Source of the DNA: Peromyscus leucopus | Lineage: Eukaryota; Chordata; Mammalia; Rodentia; Cricetidae | DNA length: 64,000 bases | Direction of reading: 5' to 3' | Assembly: GCF_004664715.2 (NCBI RefSeq) | Contig: NC_051065.1 | Coordinates: forward strand, 152,422,826 to 152,486,825 | Shown: positions 11,269 through 22,150 of the stretch, one piece after another | Layout of the letters: every line of letters begins with the position of its first letter | Position numbering within the stretch: the first letter of the stretch is position 1 | Program-made: the position numbers and the translations under genes | The notes under the pieces: generated by a model | What the model saw: the letters and a program-made list of their open reading frames with translations, nothing else | Told to the model about the DNA's origin: nothing | Databases searched by the model: none

Positions 11269-11689
11269 TTTCAGTCTTTAGTTAGCCACATCAGAACTCA
11301 CTGTAGAGATACAGAAATATCTAGTTTTTGCTTAACTCATTTCAAATAAAGGCTGTGACAGTTAGAGCAGACCACAGCCACTCAGCACTGGCCTTAGCCT
11401 GACCTCTCTGGCCAGGTAACCGGGGTGTGAGAGCATCCGGGACTCACTAGCCCTGGCGGGTGCTTGGAGAGTGTCATACGGACTGGAAACTGACTTCACC
11501 CCATGGCGAGACTCCGAAATCTTTCTCTGGCATTTTCCTTCTCATCATCTATGTTTCCATCCCCAAGAAGGGCATCTCGTGGGTTGTAGTGAGTGTTGTC
11601 TTGTGGGTCTGTGGCTCTCTCTTGTGCTCTGCTCATCTGTTGAGAAGCATGTATCTCCTGGTTTATAGTTTTGTTCATTATTCCAATTT
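11269..11689. other. Anonymous sequence between L1 pieces
   Basis: No gene is seen. It may be an unrecognised diverged L1 part or a host spacer. Confidence 0.4.
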
Positions 11690-12826
11690 TTTTAATTTTA
11701 GAGGTTTTTATTTTTCCATTTTACATACCAACAGTTCCCCCTCCCCACCTCCTCCCACTCACCCCTCACCTTCCCCACACCACCCATCCACCCCTCAGAG
11801 AGGGTAAGGTCTCCCATGGGAGTCAACAAAGCATGGCCTATCAAGTTGAAGCAGGACCAAGCTCCTCCCCCTTGTATCAAGGCTGAGCAAGGTATCCTTC
11901 CATAGGAAATGGGCTCCAAAAAGCCAGTTCATGCACTAGGGTTAAATCCTGGTCCCACTGCCAGTGGTCCCACATACTGCTGAAGCCACACAACTGTCAC
12001 TCACATTCAGAGGACCTAGTTTGGTCCCATGCAGGTTCCCCAGCTGTCAGTCCAGAGTCAGTGAGCTCCCACTAGCTCGGGTCAGCTGTCTCTGTGGCTT
12101 TCCCCATCATGATCTTGATCCCCTCCCTTGCTCATTTAATCCCTCCTCCCTCTCTTTGACTGAACTCTGGAAGCACCACCCAGTGCTTAGCTGTGGCTCT
12201 CTGCATCTGTTTCCATCAGTCACATGATGTAGGTTCTATGATGACAATTAGGGTAGCCACCAATCTGATTATAGGAAAAGGCCGGTTTAGGCACCCTCTC
12301 CGCTATTGCTAGGAGTCTTAGCTGGGTCATCCTTGTGGATTCCTGGGAGTTTCCTTGGCACCAGGTTTCTCCCTAACCCCATAATGGCCCCCTCTATCCA
12401 GATATCTCTTTGACTGTTCTCCCTCTCTGTTCCTCCCCCAACTTGACCATCCCGATCCCTCATGTTCTCTTGCCACCTCCCCTTATCTGCCCCCCATGCT
12501 CCCAGTTTACTCAGGAGATCTGATCTATTTCCCCTTCCAAGGGGGATCCACACATGTCTCTCTTGGGGTCCTCCTTGTTACCTAGCTTCTCTGGGATTGG
12601 GGGTTGTAGTCTGGTTATCCTTTGCTTTACATCTAATATCCACTTATGAGTAAGAACATACCATGTTTGTCTTCCTGGGTCTGTTACCTCACTTGGAATG
12701 TTTTTTTTTCTAGTTCCATGCATTTGCCTGCAAATTTCATGATGTCATTGTTTTTTACTAAGTAATACTCCATTGTGTAAATGTACCACATTTTCTTTAT
12801 CCATTCTTCAGTTGAGTTTTAAAACT
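11690..12826 (-). mobile_element. LINE-1 3' end (ORF2 C-terminus and 3' UTR)
   Basis: Same structure as the 603-1277 insertion but longer. The T-rich start (antisense poly(A) side) is followed by the C-rich 3' UTR. From about 12,600 onward comes antisense ORF2 C-terminal text (ATCCACTTATGAGTAAGAAC, CATTTGCCTGCAAATTTCAT, TAATACTCCATTGTGTAAAT). Confidence 0.88.
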
Positions 12827-13330
12827 TGAATTTTGAGAATTTTGTACATAAGGATTGTATTTATATAATTTCTACTACTTCTTCCCCCTCCAACTCCACC
12901 TGTGTCCCCCCCATTTCCCCTCACATTTATGACATCTTCTTCAATTGTTACTGTTGTGTATATGTATGTGTGTGCACGCATGATCACATATGTACATATA
13001 CACATACAAGCTGCTGAGTCTATTTAGTGTTGCTCATGTGTACGTGTGTTTAGGGCTGACCTCCTGGGACTAGATAACCTGTTAAGAGACTAGTCTACTG
13101 ATTCTCCCTTTCTCAGAAGCCATCAGGTCCCTGTAACTCTTCATCTAGGGTGGGACCTTGTGAGATTTCCCACATCCACACTGGAACATCAACTGGTGTT
13201 GTCTCTGTCCTGGTCTTGTTTAGGTGACCTTATTGAGACTGCATGAGGGCAGCTTTCCTGTCACATACAGAAGACACTGTCTCACATCAGAAGTCCAGGG
13301 ACTTCACGGCTCATATTTGTTTTATTTTCT
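12827..13330 (-). mobile_element. Second LINE-1 3' UTR-type segment
   Basis: Text such as AAGCTGCTGAGTCTATTTAG and CATCTAGGGTGGGACCTTGT matches what I remember of a rodent Lx-type L1 3' region in antisense. It may be a separate L1 abutting the previous one. Confidence 0.55.
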
Positions 13331-13889
13331 ATGAGTCCTCCTGGTGAGCTGTCATGGCTTGCATTTATGTTCATGGAAAAAGTCACTTGTAGTAACAAAA
13401 ATGATGATTTGACCGAAGTCTCAATGTTAGCTACATTGGAAGATTTTGTGCCCTTGACTTGTGTCCTCGTAACGCTGATGGACAGGAGCCCTAGGGTCTT
13501 GGTTGGAGAAAGTGTAGTATATTTAAGTATATATATGAAAGGAAGGGATAGTGAGAGATTGAATAGAGGTGAAATAAGAAGAAAATAATATAGTTATAAG
13601 TATGAAGAGGAGTAAAGAAGAGATCACTTATTAGGTTTGGAGAAAAGGACAGACATATGGACGTTTCACAATCTAATACAAGTTATAAGATATTGATTGA
13701 ACATTTAAAAGACAAAAGTGTACATCTTAAAAGAAAACAGTAAATAATTTTTTAAATTAAAAACTTCAAAATTTTAATAGTAAACAGAATATGTATGCAT
13801 CTAAAAATAGAATATTAAAATAAAAGATAAAAGAATAAGATAAATAAGCACAAATGATCAGTAAAATGAAATAGGTGTGTTCAATAAAC
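13331..13889. other. AT-rich anonymous sequence
   Basis: From about 13,510 the sequence is strongly A/T-rich and purine-biased with no long frames. No gene is supported. Confidence 0.5.
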
Positions 13890-14745
13890 TGCAGTAAGTA
13901 TTCTCGGTCAGTTCCTCCTGGCTGGGGAGAGTCCAAGTCTGGTATTTTCTTGAGTTCTGTCCCTCAGGACACTGCACCGAGTTCCACACACCTCTTCAGA
14001 CAGTGTCTCGGCCTCAGACTTCCTTACCACTGACTCCACAGTTTGTGTGTCTGGGTCCGTTGCATTGATCAGGGGAAGCAACGCATTTCCCATTCTGCCC
14101 TGTACTTCCTGTGTTCTCGCACAGGACACAAATGGGGGTGAAGGGGTGTGCGGTCAGAGTGCCCCAACTTTGGGGTCTCTTCCCTTTCTATGGGGCAGTG
14201 TGGGGGGTGCCGAATGATGCCCTTTGCTTTTGGGATCTCAAGCTCTCCTCTTGCAGGAGGGTCCATTCTTGTAGTGCCTTGGCCAGATCGTTTTTCTCTG
14301 GGTTATGGCAGGGTGGGGTATTGTGGGTGCTGGAAAACCCAGTTTCAAATCTCTGCATCTCTTGTCTTATCGAGCCCTGCTGGAGACAGCTCTGCCTCTC
14401 ATTTGGGTCCAGCAGGTGAATTGGTACATTTTCCTCTTTGGCCATGCACATAGAGTCCTGGCATTCAGGGCTCCAGACACACAGCCCTGCACTTTGTAGC
14501 AGGGCTGGTCTGCGGGGGTGAATCCACCCTCTTCTGCCATGGCGTTCTCCACATTAGTACACCTCATTTTTTCGCCTTTTACAGATTTCATTTTTATGTT
14601 TTTGTATTCTTTCATAGATTTCCAAAGCCTTTTCTTCGATATTTCTCTTTTGGATAAATTCTCTTTATTCTTACTTTTTTTCTTCTTATTTTTGACTCCC
14701 TCCTCACCGACTCTGACCGGGGCGGCCTCTAGTCTGCCATCTTAG
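13890..14745 (-). mobile_element. L1/HAL1-like 5' end region
   Basis: Read on the minus strand from 14,745 it begins TCTAAGATGGCAGACTAGAG, the typical opening of an L1-family 5' UTR. It then enters an A-rich and coding-like stretch. It matches the 5' side of L1 or half-L1 (HAL1) elements. No intact frame is present. Confidence 0.5.
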
Positions 14746-15640
14746 AACTCTGCTCAGTTGTCTTTCAGAGTTTGAAATGCCTCTCTCCAAGTCCTCCTTT
14801 CTTTTAAAGTGTCTGAGGACAGGCGCTGCTAACCCAGGGTCTGTCGTCACACACAGCTACTTTCAAAGTACCGTCTTGGCTCTGTATATTGAGCAGGTCA
14901 TCAATACTGTGGCCGAGGGAGGTTCCTGTCCAGTCGTGTCCGTTTGGTCTGTCCTAGATGCCTTCTGTACCGGGAATAGCATCTCTTTCCTTGATTTTCC
15001 AGAAACTAAAGCTGTGACCTTGTTGAAACTGTTTTCCATGCCTCTTGAATGAAATGCATCTCTTTTTATGGCCGCGATTCTGAGGTTTGGTCTTTTTATG
15101 GTGTGCTGTATATCTTGAAAGTCCCATTTGTTACAAATTTACCTTTGCCCTTGTTTGAATGTCACACTTCAGCCACCATGTCTTCACGTCAGCCATTCTG
15201 GCTCTCTTTTCCTTACAGCTTTTTATTTGCCTTATTGTGTTTTTCATTTCCTGCATTTTAGTTCGATTTTTCCTCCGTATTTCCATCGCTTTGTTGAATT
15301 CCTCTTTCATCTTGTACTGACTTTCTTCATTCATCCAGCCATTTGTGTTCTCCTGGAATTCATCCGGGGGTTTGTCTTCTTTCATTTCTTTGCATATATC
15401 TACAATCACTCTTCCGAGTTCTTTGGGATCTCCAATTTGTTGGTGGATATTACTGTGGTACCAATAATTTTGGAGGAATCATGGTGCCTTGATATTTTAT
15501 GTTTCTGATTACCACGTTGGGACTCATGCATGAGGTTCTTTCTTTGCTTGGGCTCTGTCTTATCAGTTGTGTCCTTTCAGTTAAAGTGTTCACAATGCTC
15601 CGGTGAGGCTAGGTTGTGGTAGAGCAAGGTTTGTAGTCCA
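14746..15640 (-). mobile_element. L1/HAL1 ORF1 relic
   Basis: The minus frame at 15,131-15,409 (92 codons) reads like an L1 ORF1 coiled coil: repeated E/K/N/Q heptads including MKEEFNKAMEI and MKNTIRQIK. It is terminated at both ends and lacks RRM and C-terminal domains, so it is a dead fragment. It lies upstream, in the same orientation, of the 5'-end-like piece at 13,890-14,745, so the two are probably separate insertions. Confidence 0.6.
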
Positions 15641-16438
15641 GGCGCTAAGAAGGGAAGCATATCAGTTGTGTGTGAGAATAGTAGACTGTGGAGAAACATC
15701 CAGAGCAGTTCCTGAACCTAATGGGGCACAAAGGAGGAGGTCGTTATTTGTAATCCCCTGTAGTTGAGATATGGTAAGTTAGGTTCTGTCAAATCCTTTT
15801 GAGTTCTTCCCAATCTCTCTAATGCTCACTGTCCCATTCTGTAACCACCCGGGAAAGTCAGTAACTGCCTGTGTGACCTACAGCCTTCTTTCCTAATCTG
15901 AGGTTGCTTGTCACCCTGAATGGCCTTCGCCGTATCATCTCGGTGTCCAGCATTATTACATTTCCTGGTCCCATCTGTTGTTATTCTTAACTACAGTTAT
16001 TCAGATATCTAGAGTTTAGGATTCAATAGCTACCACACATATATTTGCTTTATTATGTTCACTCACCAGTTTGAGGAGTTCCTTTCTCTTAGCACCCCGC
16101 TGTCCCCACGTTTCCCACATTCCCTAGAGGAGAGAGATGCTGGGTCACCAGAGGAGACACTTGGCTGCCTCCCCTTGGCTGCCCAGGGTTTCCTGGACAG
16201 CGACTCCTTCCCTGTAGGGTGACTGAGAATGGTCTGCCAAGCACGTCGACAGCTCGCTTGTGCCAGCACCACCCATCCCTTGGCATGACTTCCATCTTCA
16301 GGTTTTGCAGGGCCATTTGTGGGCGAGTCATCCTCCTCAAATGACGAGTTGACCCGAATTTGTCAAGCACCTTCCGAATCTCATCTTTCCCTGAGGAGCT
16401 CAGGCGGAAGCGTCAGTGGTGATTCTCTGACCGCAGGT
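15641..16438. other. Anonymous unique sequence
   Basis: No gene or named repeat is supported. Confidence 0.5.
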
Positions 16439-16480
16439 GCTGGGACTCCAGATGACACTGGTGTCATCTGGAGTCCCAGC
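16439..16480. repeat. 42-bp near-perfect palindrome
   Basis: Left arm GCTGGGACTCCAGATGACAC at 16,439-16,458, spacer TG, right arm GTGTCATCTGGAGTCCCAGC at 16,461-16,480. The arms are exact reverse complements over 20 bp and no SINE or microsatellite surrounds them. Function is unknown. It could form a hairpin or cruciform, or be a local inverted duplication. Confidence 0.97.
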
Positions 16481-17697
16481 CCTGTCACCTTATCTGCAGC
16501 CACCTCCTAGGTGCTCAGCTTTCTCCAGGCTCTCCTAGGCATGGTGAGGAAGATGTGGCAAGGCTGGCTGACTTCTGGGAAACTTGCCTATAAAGGAAGA
16601 GCTTGCAAAGGCTTTCGGGTCCCCAGGGCAGGTCTCCTCTGTGGCCTGTGGGCAGAGCATCGACTTCCCCTCTGGGAACCTTGCCTTCAAGGTGGGATTG
16701 ATCAGTGCAGGGAGGGGGTTTTCTGATAGATGCCCTGGGAGCCACACCCATAATCCCTGACAATTCCCCATCCTCCCTTATGAGAAGATACACTCTTTGT
16801 CTTCTGAAAAGGAACTGCCATCCTTTGGTGGAACTTCTCTAATTTCCCAATTCGCTAATCAGTTTTGAAAGAAAGAAAATCATTCTGTAGTGAGTGGGAG
16901 ACTGAGCACTGGGAATGAGCTGGGAGGCAAAGAATGATTTGGAACCTCCTGCCTCTTTTGCCTGATGCTCAACCTGTCTTCACTGCTTCCCATGCTCCTT
17001 GAGGAGACCCTTCCAGCCACCAAGCAGTCAGTGGGCTCTTCACTCTCCACCCCAAAGGCAACTTCTCTGTTTACAGAGTCTAAGAGCCTTAAATGCTTGC
17101 TGGCCCAGCTCACTGGTTTTATATTACAAATGAAGCTAGGAAGTCTAGAGACATAAGTGCAGTCAGTGTACATAAATACATTAAGTAAAATAGAAAAGTT
17201 CCGGCTTCCATTGTCTCTATAAACACGGGTTTCCATTTTCAGAGGTGGCCACGATTTAGCGGCAGCTTGGGTTGTATTCCAGACATGTTCTATGAACCTG
17301 AAAGCGTGCATGTGCACATAGTAAGAGTTAAACAGATTCCTTGATTCTGCCCAGGGTGCCTCCCAGAATCAAGAAGCACCTGTCCCCGGAGAACCATCCT
17401 TGGCTGTTATTCAGAAATGTCTGACTGGATGCCATCCCTACCTTGCAGGGTCACCCTTAGCCAGTGACAGTATAGTACAGGAGCAGCCTGGTTCTTTGGC
17501 TTCCAGGTGGGCAGCTCTGTGTGCCATTAATGTCCAACATTCTCCATGGGACCAGGCAGAGTCATTCCCTACATCCCCACCTTGTCTTTCTCCTCCCTAG
17601 CCCTTCCTTACAACCCTGAGCCCTTCACAGGTTTTATCTGAGAACATTTCCCCAGCAAAACCCTTGCGTAGAACTGCAAGGGCGTAGTCTATCTGTG
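16481..17697. other. Anonymous unique sequence
   Basis: No exon, RNA gene or repeat is recognised. Confidence 0.5.
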
Positions 17698-17737
17698 CAC
17701 GTGTACACACGTGAGTATATTCAAAGAAGAGCACGTG
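17698..17737. promoter_or_regulatory. Three CACGTG E-boxes in 40 bp
   Basis: CACGTG occurs at 17,698-17,703, 17,708-17,713 and 17,732-17,737. The motif is the core site of Myc/USF/CLOCK-type bHLH factors. The surrounding GT/AC alternation means it could be a relic of a SINE or CA-type tail, so function is only a possibility. Confidence 0.3.
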
Positions 17738-18711
17738 TGTACCCTAAGCTTTCAGGAGTTGATTTTTTTCACATGACGATATACTACAGACTCTGAAAAT
17801 AAGTCTACTTAGTTTTGATGGCAGCAGGATTCTCTCTGGAATTGATCAATAGCCCGGCTAATGAAATTGAGTTCATTCATTCATTAAACAAATGGTTCCC
17901 AAAGATCCACTGCTTGCCAGGTGCTGCTTTAAGCCCTGGGGTTGTCTTTAACTTTTTTTTCTCTTAGAAAAAAAAAACAGAAATATTTTTAAAGCATATT
18001 CAAGCATTTGTGTAAGTGGTTTCGGAGGATAGATTCTTGGAGATGAAATCATGGGTCAGAGAGAAACTGCATTTACAGTTTTAATGGGTCCTTTAAAAGG
18101 CAATGTTCCTGCTTGAACTGGAGCCAAGGCTCCTTACTGTGTATCTGCCTCTCTCTTCCTGCTTTCCTCCCATGCTCTTCCCCTGGAGGCCAAGTGCATT
18201 CTGGGAAGCACCATACCTGCAGCTCTCTCCTCTCTTCCTGCCTCCTCTGCTACCTGGAGTGCAGGGGTTCCTCCCCAGTTTTCTCTTGGGGAATCCAGAC
18301 CAGAACTGAACTGGGACAGTGGCAAAGGGAAGTCAAAAAGGAGATGGCCTCGATAGAGGACAGGGAACTCACAGAAAGCAAGTGACCCACACTGTGGTTG
18401 AAACGATTCCCCAAAGTTCATGTGTTGGAAACTGGTCCCTAGTGTAGCCATGCTGGGCGGCTGTTGGTTATGGCAACAGTGCACTTAGAAAGGGATTCAT
18501 CTGCCCATGGGATATGGATTAACAGATTATCACAGGAGTGGCTTTGTCACCACAGTAGCTTTCTTTGACATGCTCCTCTGCCTCTCCATGCCTTCTACCA
18601 TGTCATAATGCAGCAGAAGGCCCCAGTTGATACTGAGCAGATGCAGGAATTGGGCTAAGTCTCCAGAATCATAAACTCTATACGTCTGCATCCCTTTAAA
18701 CCTTTGATGTT
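17738..18711. other. Mostly unique sequence with one possible ancient repeat
   Basis: Positions 17,868-17,945 (CATTCATTAAACAAATGG, GCCAGGTGCTGCTTTAAGCC) resemble an ancient mammalian repeat of uncertain name. No gene is seen. Confidence 0.4.
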
Positions 18712-18876
18712 TACTTATTAGCTTCATGCGTGTGCATGTGTACGTACGTGCGTGCCTGCCCGTGCGTGGAGGGGAATGAGTTTTCTTCTTCCACCATGTG
18801 TATTCTGGGAATCAAGCTTAGGTCTCCAGGCTTGGCCACAAGCATCTTTGCCTGCTGAGCCATCTTACTGGCCTGG
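18712..18876 (-). mobile_element. B3/B2-type SINE
   Basis: Antisense element: GCGTGTGCATGTGTACGTAC, then GTATTCTGGGAATCAAGCTT and CTGCTGAGCCATCTTACTGG (promoter side). Confidence 0.75.
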
Positions 18877-20225
18877 CGTTCCTGTTTATTTGTTTTAATT
18901 TTATAATCTTCACTATAAAATGTATAAATAAATAAGACACTCTATGTAATTACCTGTTAAAGAAGCAGAAGTTAGACTGAGTCATCCATTTCCCCAGACC
19001 TACACGTCAAAGCTCCTATCAACAATGTCTCCCTGGCTGTCTCGGAATCCTTTCAGAGTCAGCTTCCAAAGTAAGTAAGTGTAGTGTTTCTACCTGCAAA
19101 CTTGCCTTCCCAGGTTCCCCTAGTGCATGCCCAGGGGATTGATGACTCTTCACTTCCCCCAACTCTCCTTCCCTTCCTGGTGTGCTTTAGGTCCTTCCAT
19201 GCCATCTCTTCTTTCACTTCCCTTTGTCACTACCCAGTCCAGTCCTGGTCTAGACACCGTCTTTAAGGGGCTTGCTGCCTCATAGGCAGCCCATTCCTCA
19301 CTTACGCAGTCATGTGAGAATGTATTCAAAAGACTCATGTCCACAAACCTTCTGGGCTCACACAACCCACCAAGCATTCAGAGGGGGGAAGCCAAGTGCA
19401 TCTGAGACTAGTGCAGTCTGACTCAGGCTATCCCACCCAGGGGCCTCTTGGGTCTTTAAACACTTGGACTAGCACCATCTACAAGCTGCATGTTTCCCCC
19501 AGCTAACTACCACAGCACAGGCCATTCCAGACCCTTCCTATGCAGCCTTCCCAACTTCATGTAGCTTCTTCTCTTGGATCCTTGGGAAGTGCTTCCTTTT
19601 CTCTTGGGCAGTCATGAGCTCAGTGGATGTAGAACATCAGAAGAGATGGATGTCCTTCTGAGAGGGATACCAACTACATGTGGTGGGAATGGGAGAGGAA
19701 AAAGAGGTGAGCCTCCTGGACCACCTTCCAGTTACCAGGGAGGTCACTCTGCCATCTAGCGCCAGGCTTTTCATCAATAAATTACAGAGAGTTCCCAAGA
19801 CTCACTCTGTGGAGACCTGAGAGTATTTGGGGAAAATTGGGCAGGCAGACTGTTTTTTACGCACTCTTTGTTCTTTTCCTGACTGACTTCAGTGGGTTTG
19901 CATTTGCCCTCTTGAGTGCCGGTAGTGATGTCTCATTGCACAGGAAGTTTAAGTGGGTATGTAATAAGTGAAAGAATGAGATCTTACACTTTTATTTATT
20001 AGGAAAAATGCATGTCATTCCTCAAGTAGCAAGGTCACTTGATTTTACTGCTGTGGAGAATTGTTTTAACAAGCGTGATTGGGTCACTGTTGGCAACTGT
20101 GTTAGTTGGTAGATATTTTTGGAAAGAAGTTTAATAATATGCACAGGAAGCCCTAAACTTATATGCATTTAATTTTATTAAATTTCTGAAGAAATAATTA
20201 AAGATATAGACTAAAATTTAGTTTT
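18877..20225. other. Anonymous unique sequence
   Basis: About 1.3 kb with no gene or clear repeat. The GC level is moderate and frames are short. Confidence 0.45.
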
Positions 20226-20359
20226 GGGCTGGCAAGACAGCTCAGCAGATAAGGTGTTTGCTGTCAAGCCTGCTGACTTGAGTTCAATATCTGGTACCCT
20301 CATGGTATAAGGAGAGAACCAACTCCTGCAAGTTGTCTTCTGATTTGGTCCCTGTACAG

Positions 20360-20393
<34 letters not shown>
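20226..20393 (+). mobile_element. B2/B3-type SINE ending in (CA)n
   Basis: Sense tRNA-like head GGCTGGCAAGACAGCTCAGC, then GACTTGAGTTCAATATCTGG, a shortened body and a 3' CA repeat at 20,360-20,390. Confidence 0.8.
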
Positions 20394-20559
20394 TGTGAAC
20401 AGCAAAATGTTTAGCTTTGCTAGGGCTGTTTATTATAGAAAAATTTGAAAACAACTTAAGTCCAATAATAAGAGGTTGGTTAAATAAACACTAAGATTTG
20501 GAGCCAATGGAATTCTGGATAGCTATTAATTATTATTGGAGTATAGTTTTAAAAGGTTT
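20394..20559. other. Short anonymous spacer
   Basis: Nothing recognisable. Confidence 0.4.
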
Positions 20560-20743
20560 CTTTCATTTTTATTATTTATGAGTATGTATAGGGATGCATG
20601 GGGTTGCTTATAGAAGCTGTCAAATCCCCTGGAGCTAGAGTTACAGGTAGTGGTAAGTCACCTGATGTGTGTGCTGGGAACTGAACTGAGGTACTCTGGA
20701 AGAGCATCAAGTACTCTTAACTGCTGAGCCATCTTTCCAGTTC
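20560..20743 (-). mobile_element. B3 SINE
   Basis: Antisense B3: TCAAATCCCCTGGAGCTAGA, GTGTGCTGGGAACTGAACTG and TTAACTGCTGAGCCATCTTT. Confidence 0.85.
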
Positions 20744-20748
20744 CTGAA

Positions 20749-20754
20749 GTGTGT

Positions 20755-20801
<47 letters not shown>
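20749..20801. repeat. (GT)n microsatellite
   Basis: About 26 GT units with one TATGT interruption, sandwiched between a B3 and a B1. Confidence 0.95.
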
Positions 20802-20804
<3 letters not shown>

Positions 20805-20807
20805 TTT

Positions 20808-20946
20808 TTATTGGGACAGGGTTTCTCTGTGAATCCCTGACTGTCCTGGAACTCACTCTGTAGACCAGGCTGACCTTGAACTCACAGAGTTACACCAGTC
20901 TCTGCCTCCAGAGTGCTAGGATTAAAGGCATGCACACCATGCCTAG
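20808..20946 (-). mobile_element. B1 SINE
   Basis: Antisense B1: GGGACAGGGTTTCTCTGTGA, CTCTGTAGACCAGGCTGACC and GTGCTAGGATTAAAGGCATG. Confidence 0.9.
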
Positions 20947-21139
20947 TGTGAAGGATATTTTTAATGTTGATGAAGGGAGTCATAACAAGTAATTGAATAG
21001 TGTCAGGTCATTGAGAAGCATTGTATTTTAAAGAGATATATTAGAATAAAAATGTATGCGTATATCTAAAAAACACCTAGCAAGATCTTTCTATTTCAAG
21101 TGCATCACCTTGGAACTCATCAGAAACGCAGAACACAAG

Positions 21140-21222
21140 TTGGACATTACGTTCTGGTAATTCTAGCACTCAGGAGGACAGTGAGTTTGAGGCCAGCCTA
21201 GACTATATAGCAAAACTGTATT

Positions 21223-21225
<3 letters not shown>
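21140..21225 (+). mobile_element. Diverged B1 fragment
   Basis: Sense B1-like text (GGTAATTCTAGCACTCAGGA, GAGTTTGAGGCCAGCCTAGA) truncated at both ends and leading into an AT repeat. Confidence 0.65.
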
Positions 21226-21280
<55 letters not shown>

Positions 21281-21332
21281 TATATATATACATATATATA
21301 CACACACATATATATACATATATATATATATG
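21226..21332. repeat. (TA)n microsatellite with CA blocks
   Basis: About 107 bp of TA units interrupted by CACACACA and CATA units. It probably grew from the tail of the adjacent B1. Confidence 0.95.
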
Positions 21333-21366
21333 AAGGGGTGGGAGGGTAAAGAAGAGAAGGTATCTG

Positions 21367-21869
21367 TGTAGCAGGAATCTTAAACAGTCTTATTAATTAA
21401 AAAAAAAAAAACCTCAGGGCCAGGTATTGGGGTGAATGCTGGAAGATCAGAGAAGCAGAACAAGCCACAGCCACCTCACCTTGCCAATTCCTCAGCTGAT
21501 CCTATTTCCTCAGACTGGAAGCTTCTGAGTCCTCATCCAGAATGAATCTCAGCTGAACTGTTGCTCAAAAGCCTAAAAGCTTAACCAGCCAAATGCTTCT
21601 AGTTTCTGGTCCTCAAGCCTTATATATATCTTTCTGCTTTCTGCCATCACTCCCTGGGATTAAAGGCGTGAGTCACCATGCCTGGCTGTTTCCAGTGTGG
21701 CCTTGAACTCACAGAGATCCAGAGGGATTTCTGCTCCTGGAATGCTAGGATTAAAGGTGTGTGCTACCACTGTCTATCCTCTATGTTTAATATTGTGGCT
21801 GTCCTGTTCTCTGACCCCAGATAAGTTTATTAGCGTGCACAATATTTCAGGGAACACAATACCACCACA
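21367..21869 (-). mobile_element. Solo class II ERV LTR
   Basis: On the minus strand it starts TGTGGTGGTATTGTGTTCCC, carries AATAAA soon after the start (CGCTAATAAACTTATCTGGG), and ends near AATTAATAAGACTG and CTGCTACA. Both flanks carry GTATCTG (21,360-21,366 and 21,870-21,876), a 6-7-bp target duplication fitting a retroviral insertion. Internally it has two B1-head-like modules (near 21,651-21,690 and 21,739-21,782). The plan (start, AATAAA, TCTGGGGTCAGAG, B1-like modules, TTAATAAGAC end) parallels the 59,397-59,895 LTR. No internal region remains, so recombination between LTRs probably removed it. Confidence 0.85.
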
Positions 21870-21946
21870 GTATCTGGGCTGCTGAAAACTTTCATGTGAT
21901 GCTCCTGCACTGTGTGAACTTGCATGAGGAACTGCAAGAAGTTATC

Positions 21947-21949
<3 letters not shown>

Positions 21950-22002
<53 letters not shown>
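21950..22002. repeat. (CT)n microsatellite
   Basis: About 26 uninterrupted CT units abutting the tail of an antisense B1. Confidence 0.96.
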
Positions 22003-22007
<5 letters not shown>

Positions 22008-22150
22008 GAGACAGGTTTCTCTGTGTAGTTTTGGTGCCTGTCCTGAATCTCACTCTGTAGACCAGGCTGGCCTTGAACTCACAGAGATCCGCCTGGCTCT
22101 GCCTCCCGAGTGCTGGGATTAAAGGCTCATGCACCACCACTGCCCAGCTT
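22003..22150 (-). mobile_element. B1 SINE
   Basis: Antisense B1: TTTTTTGAGACAGGTTTCTC, AGACCAGGCTGGCCTTGAAC and GTGCTGGGATTAAAGGCTCA. Confidence 0.93.

Noticed and set aside
15131..15409. 92-codon minus frame with coiled-coil look as a host gene
   Set aside because: Heptad pattern and context fit an L1/HAL1 ORF1 relic, not a host protein.
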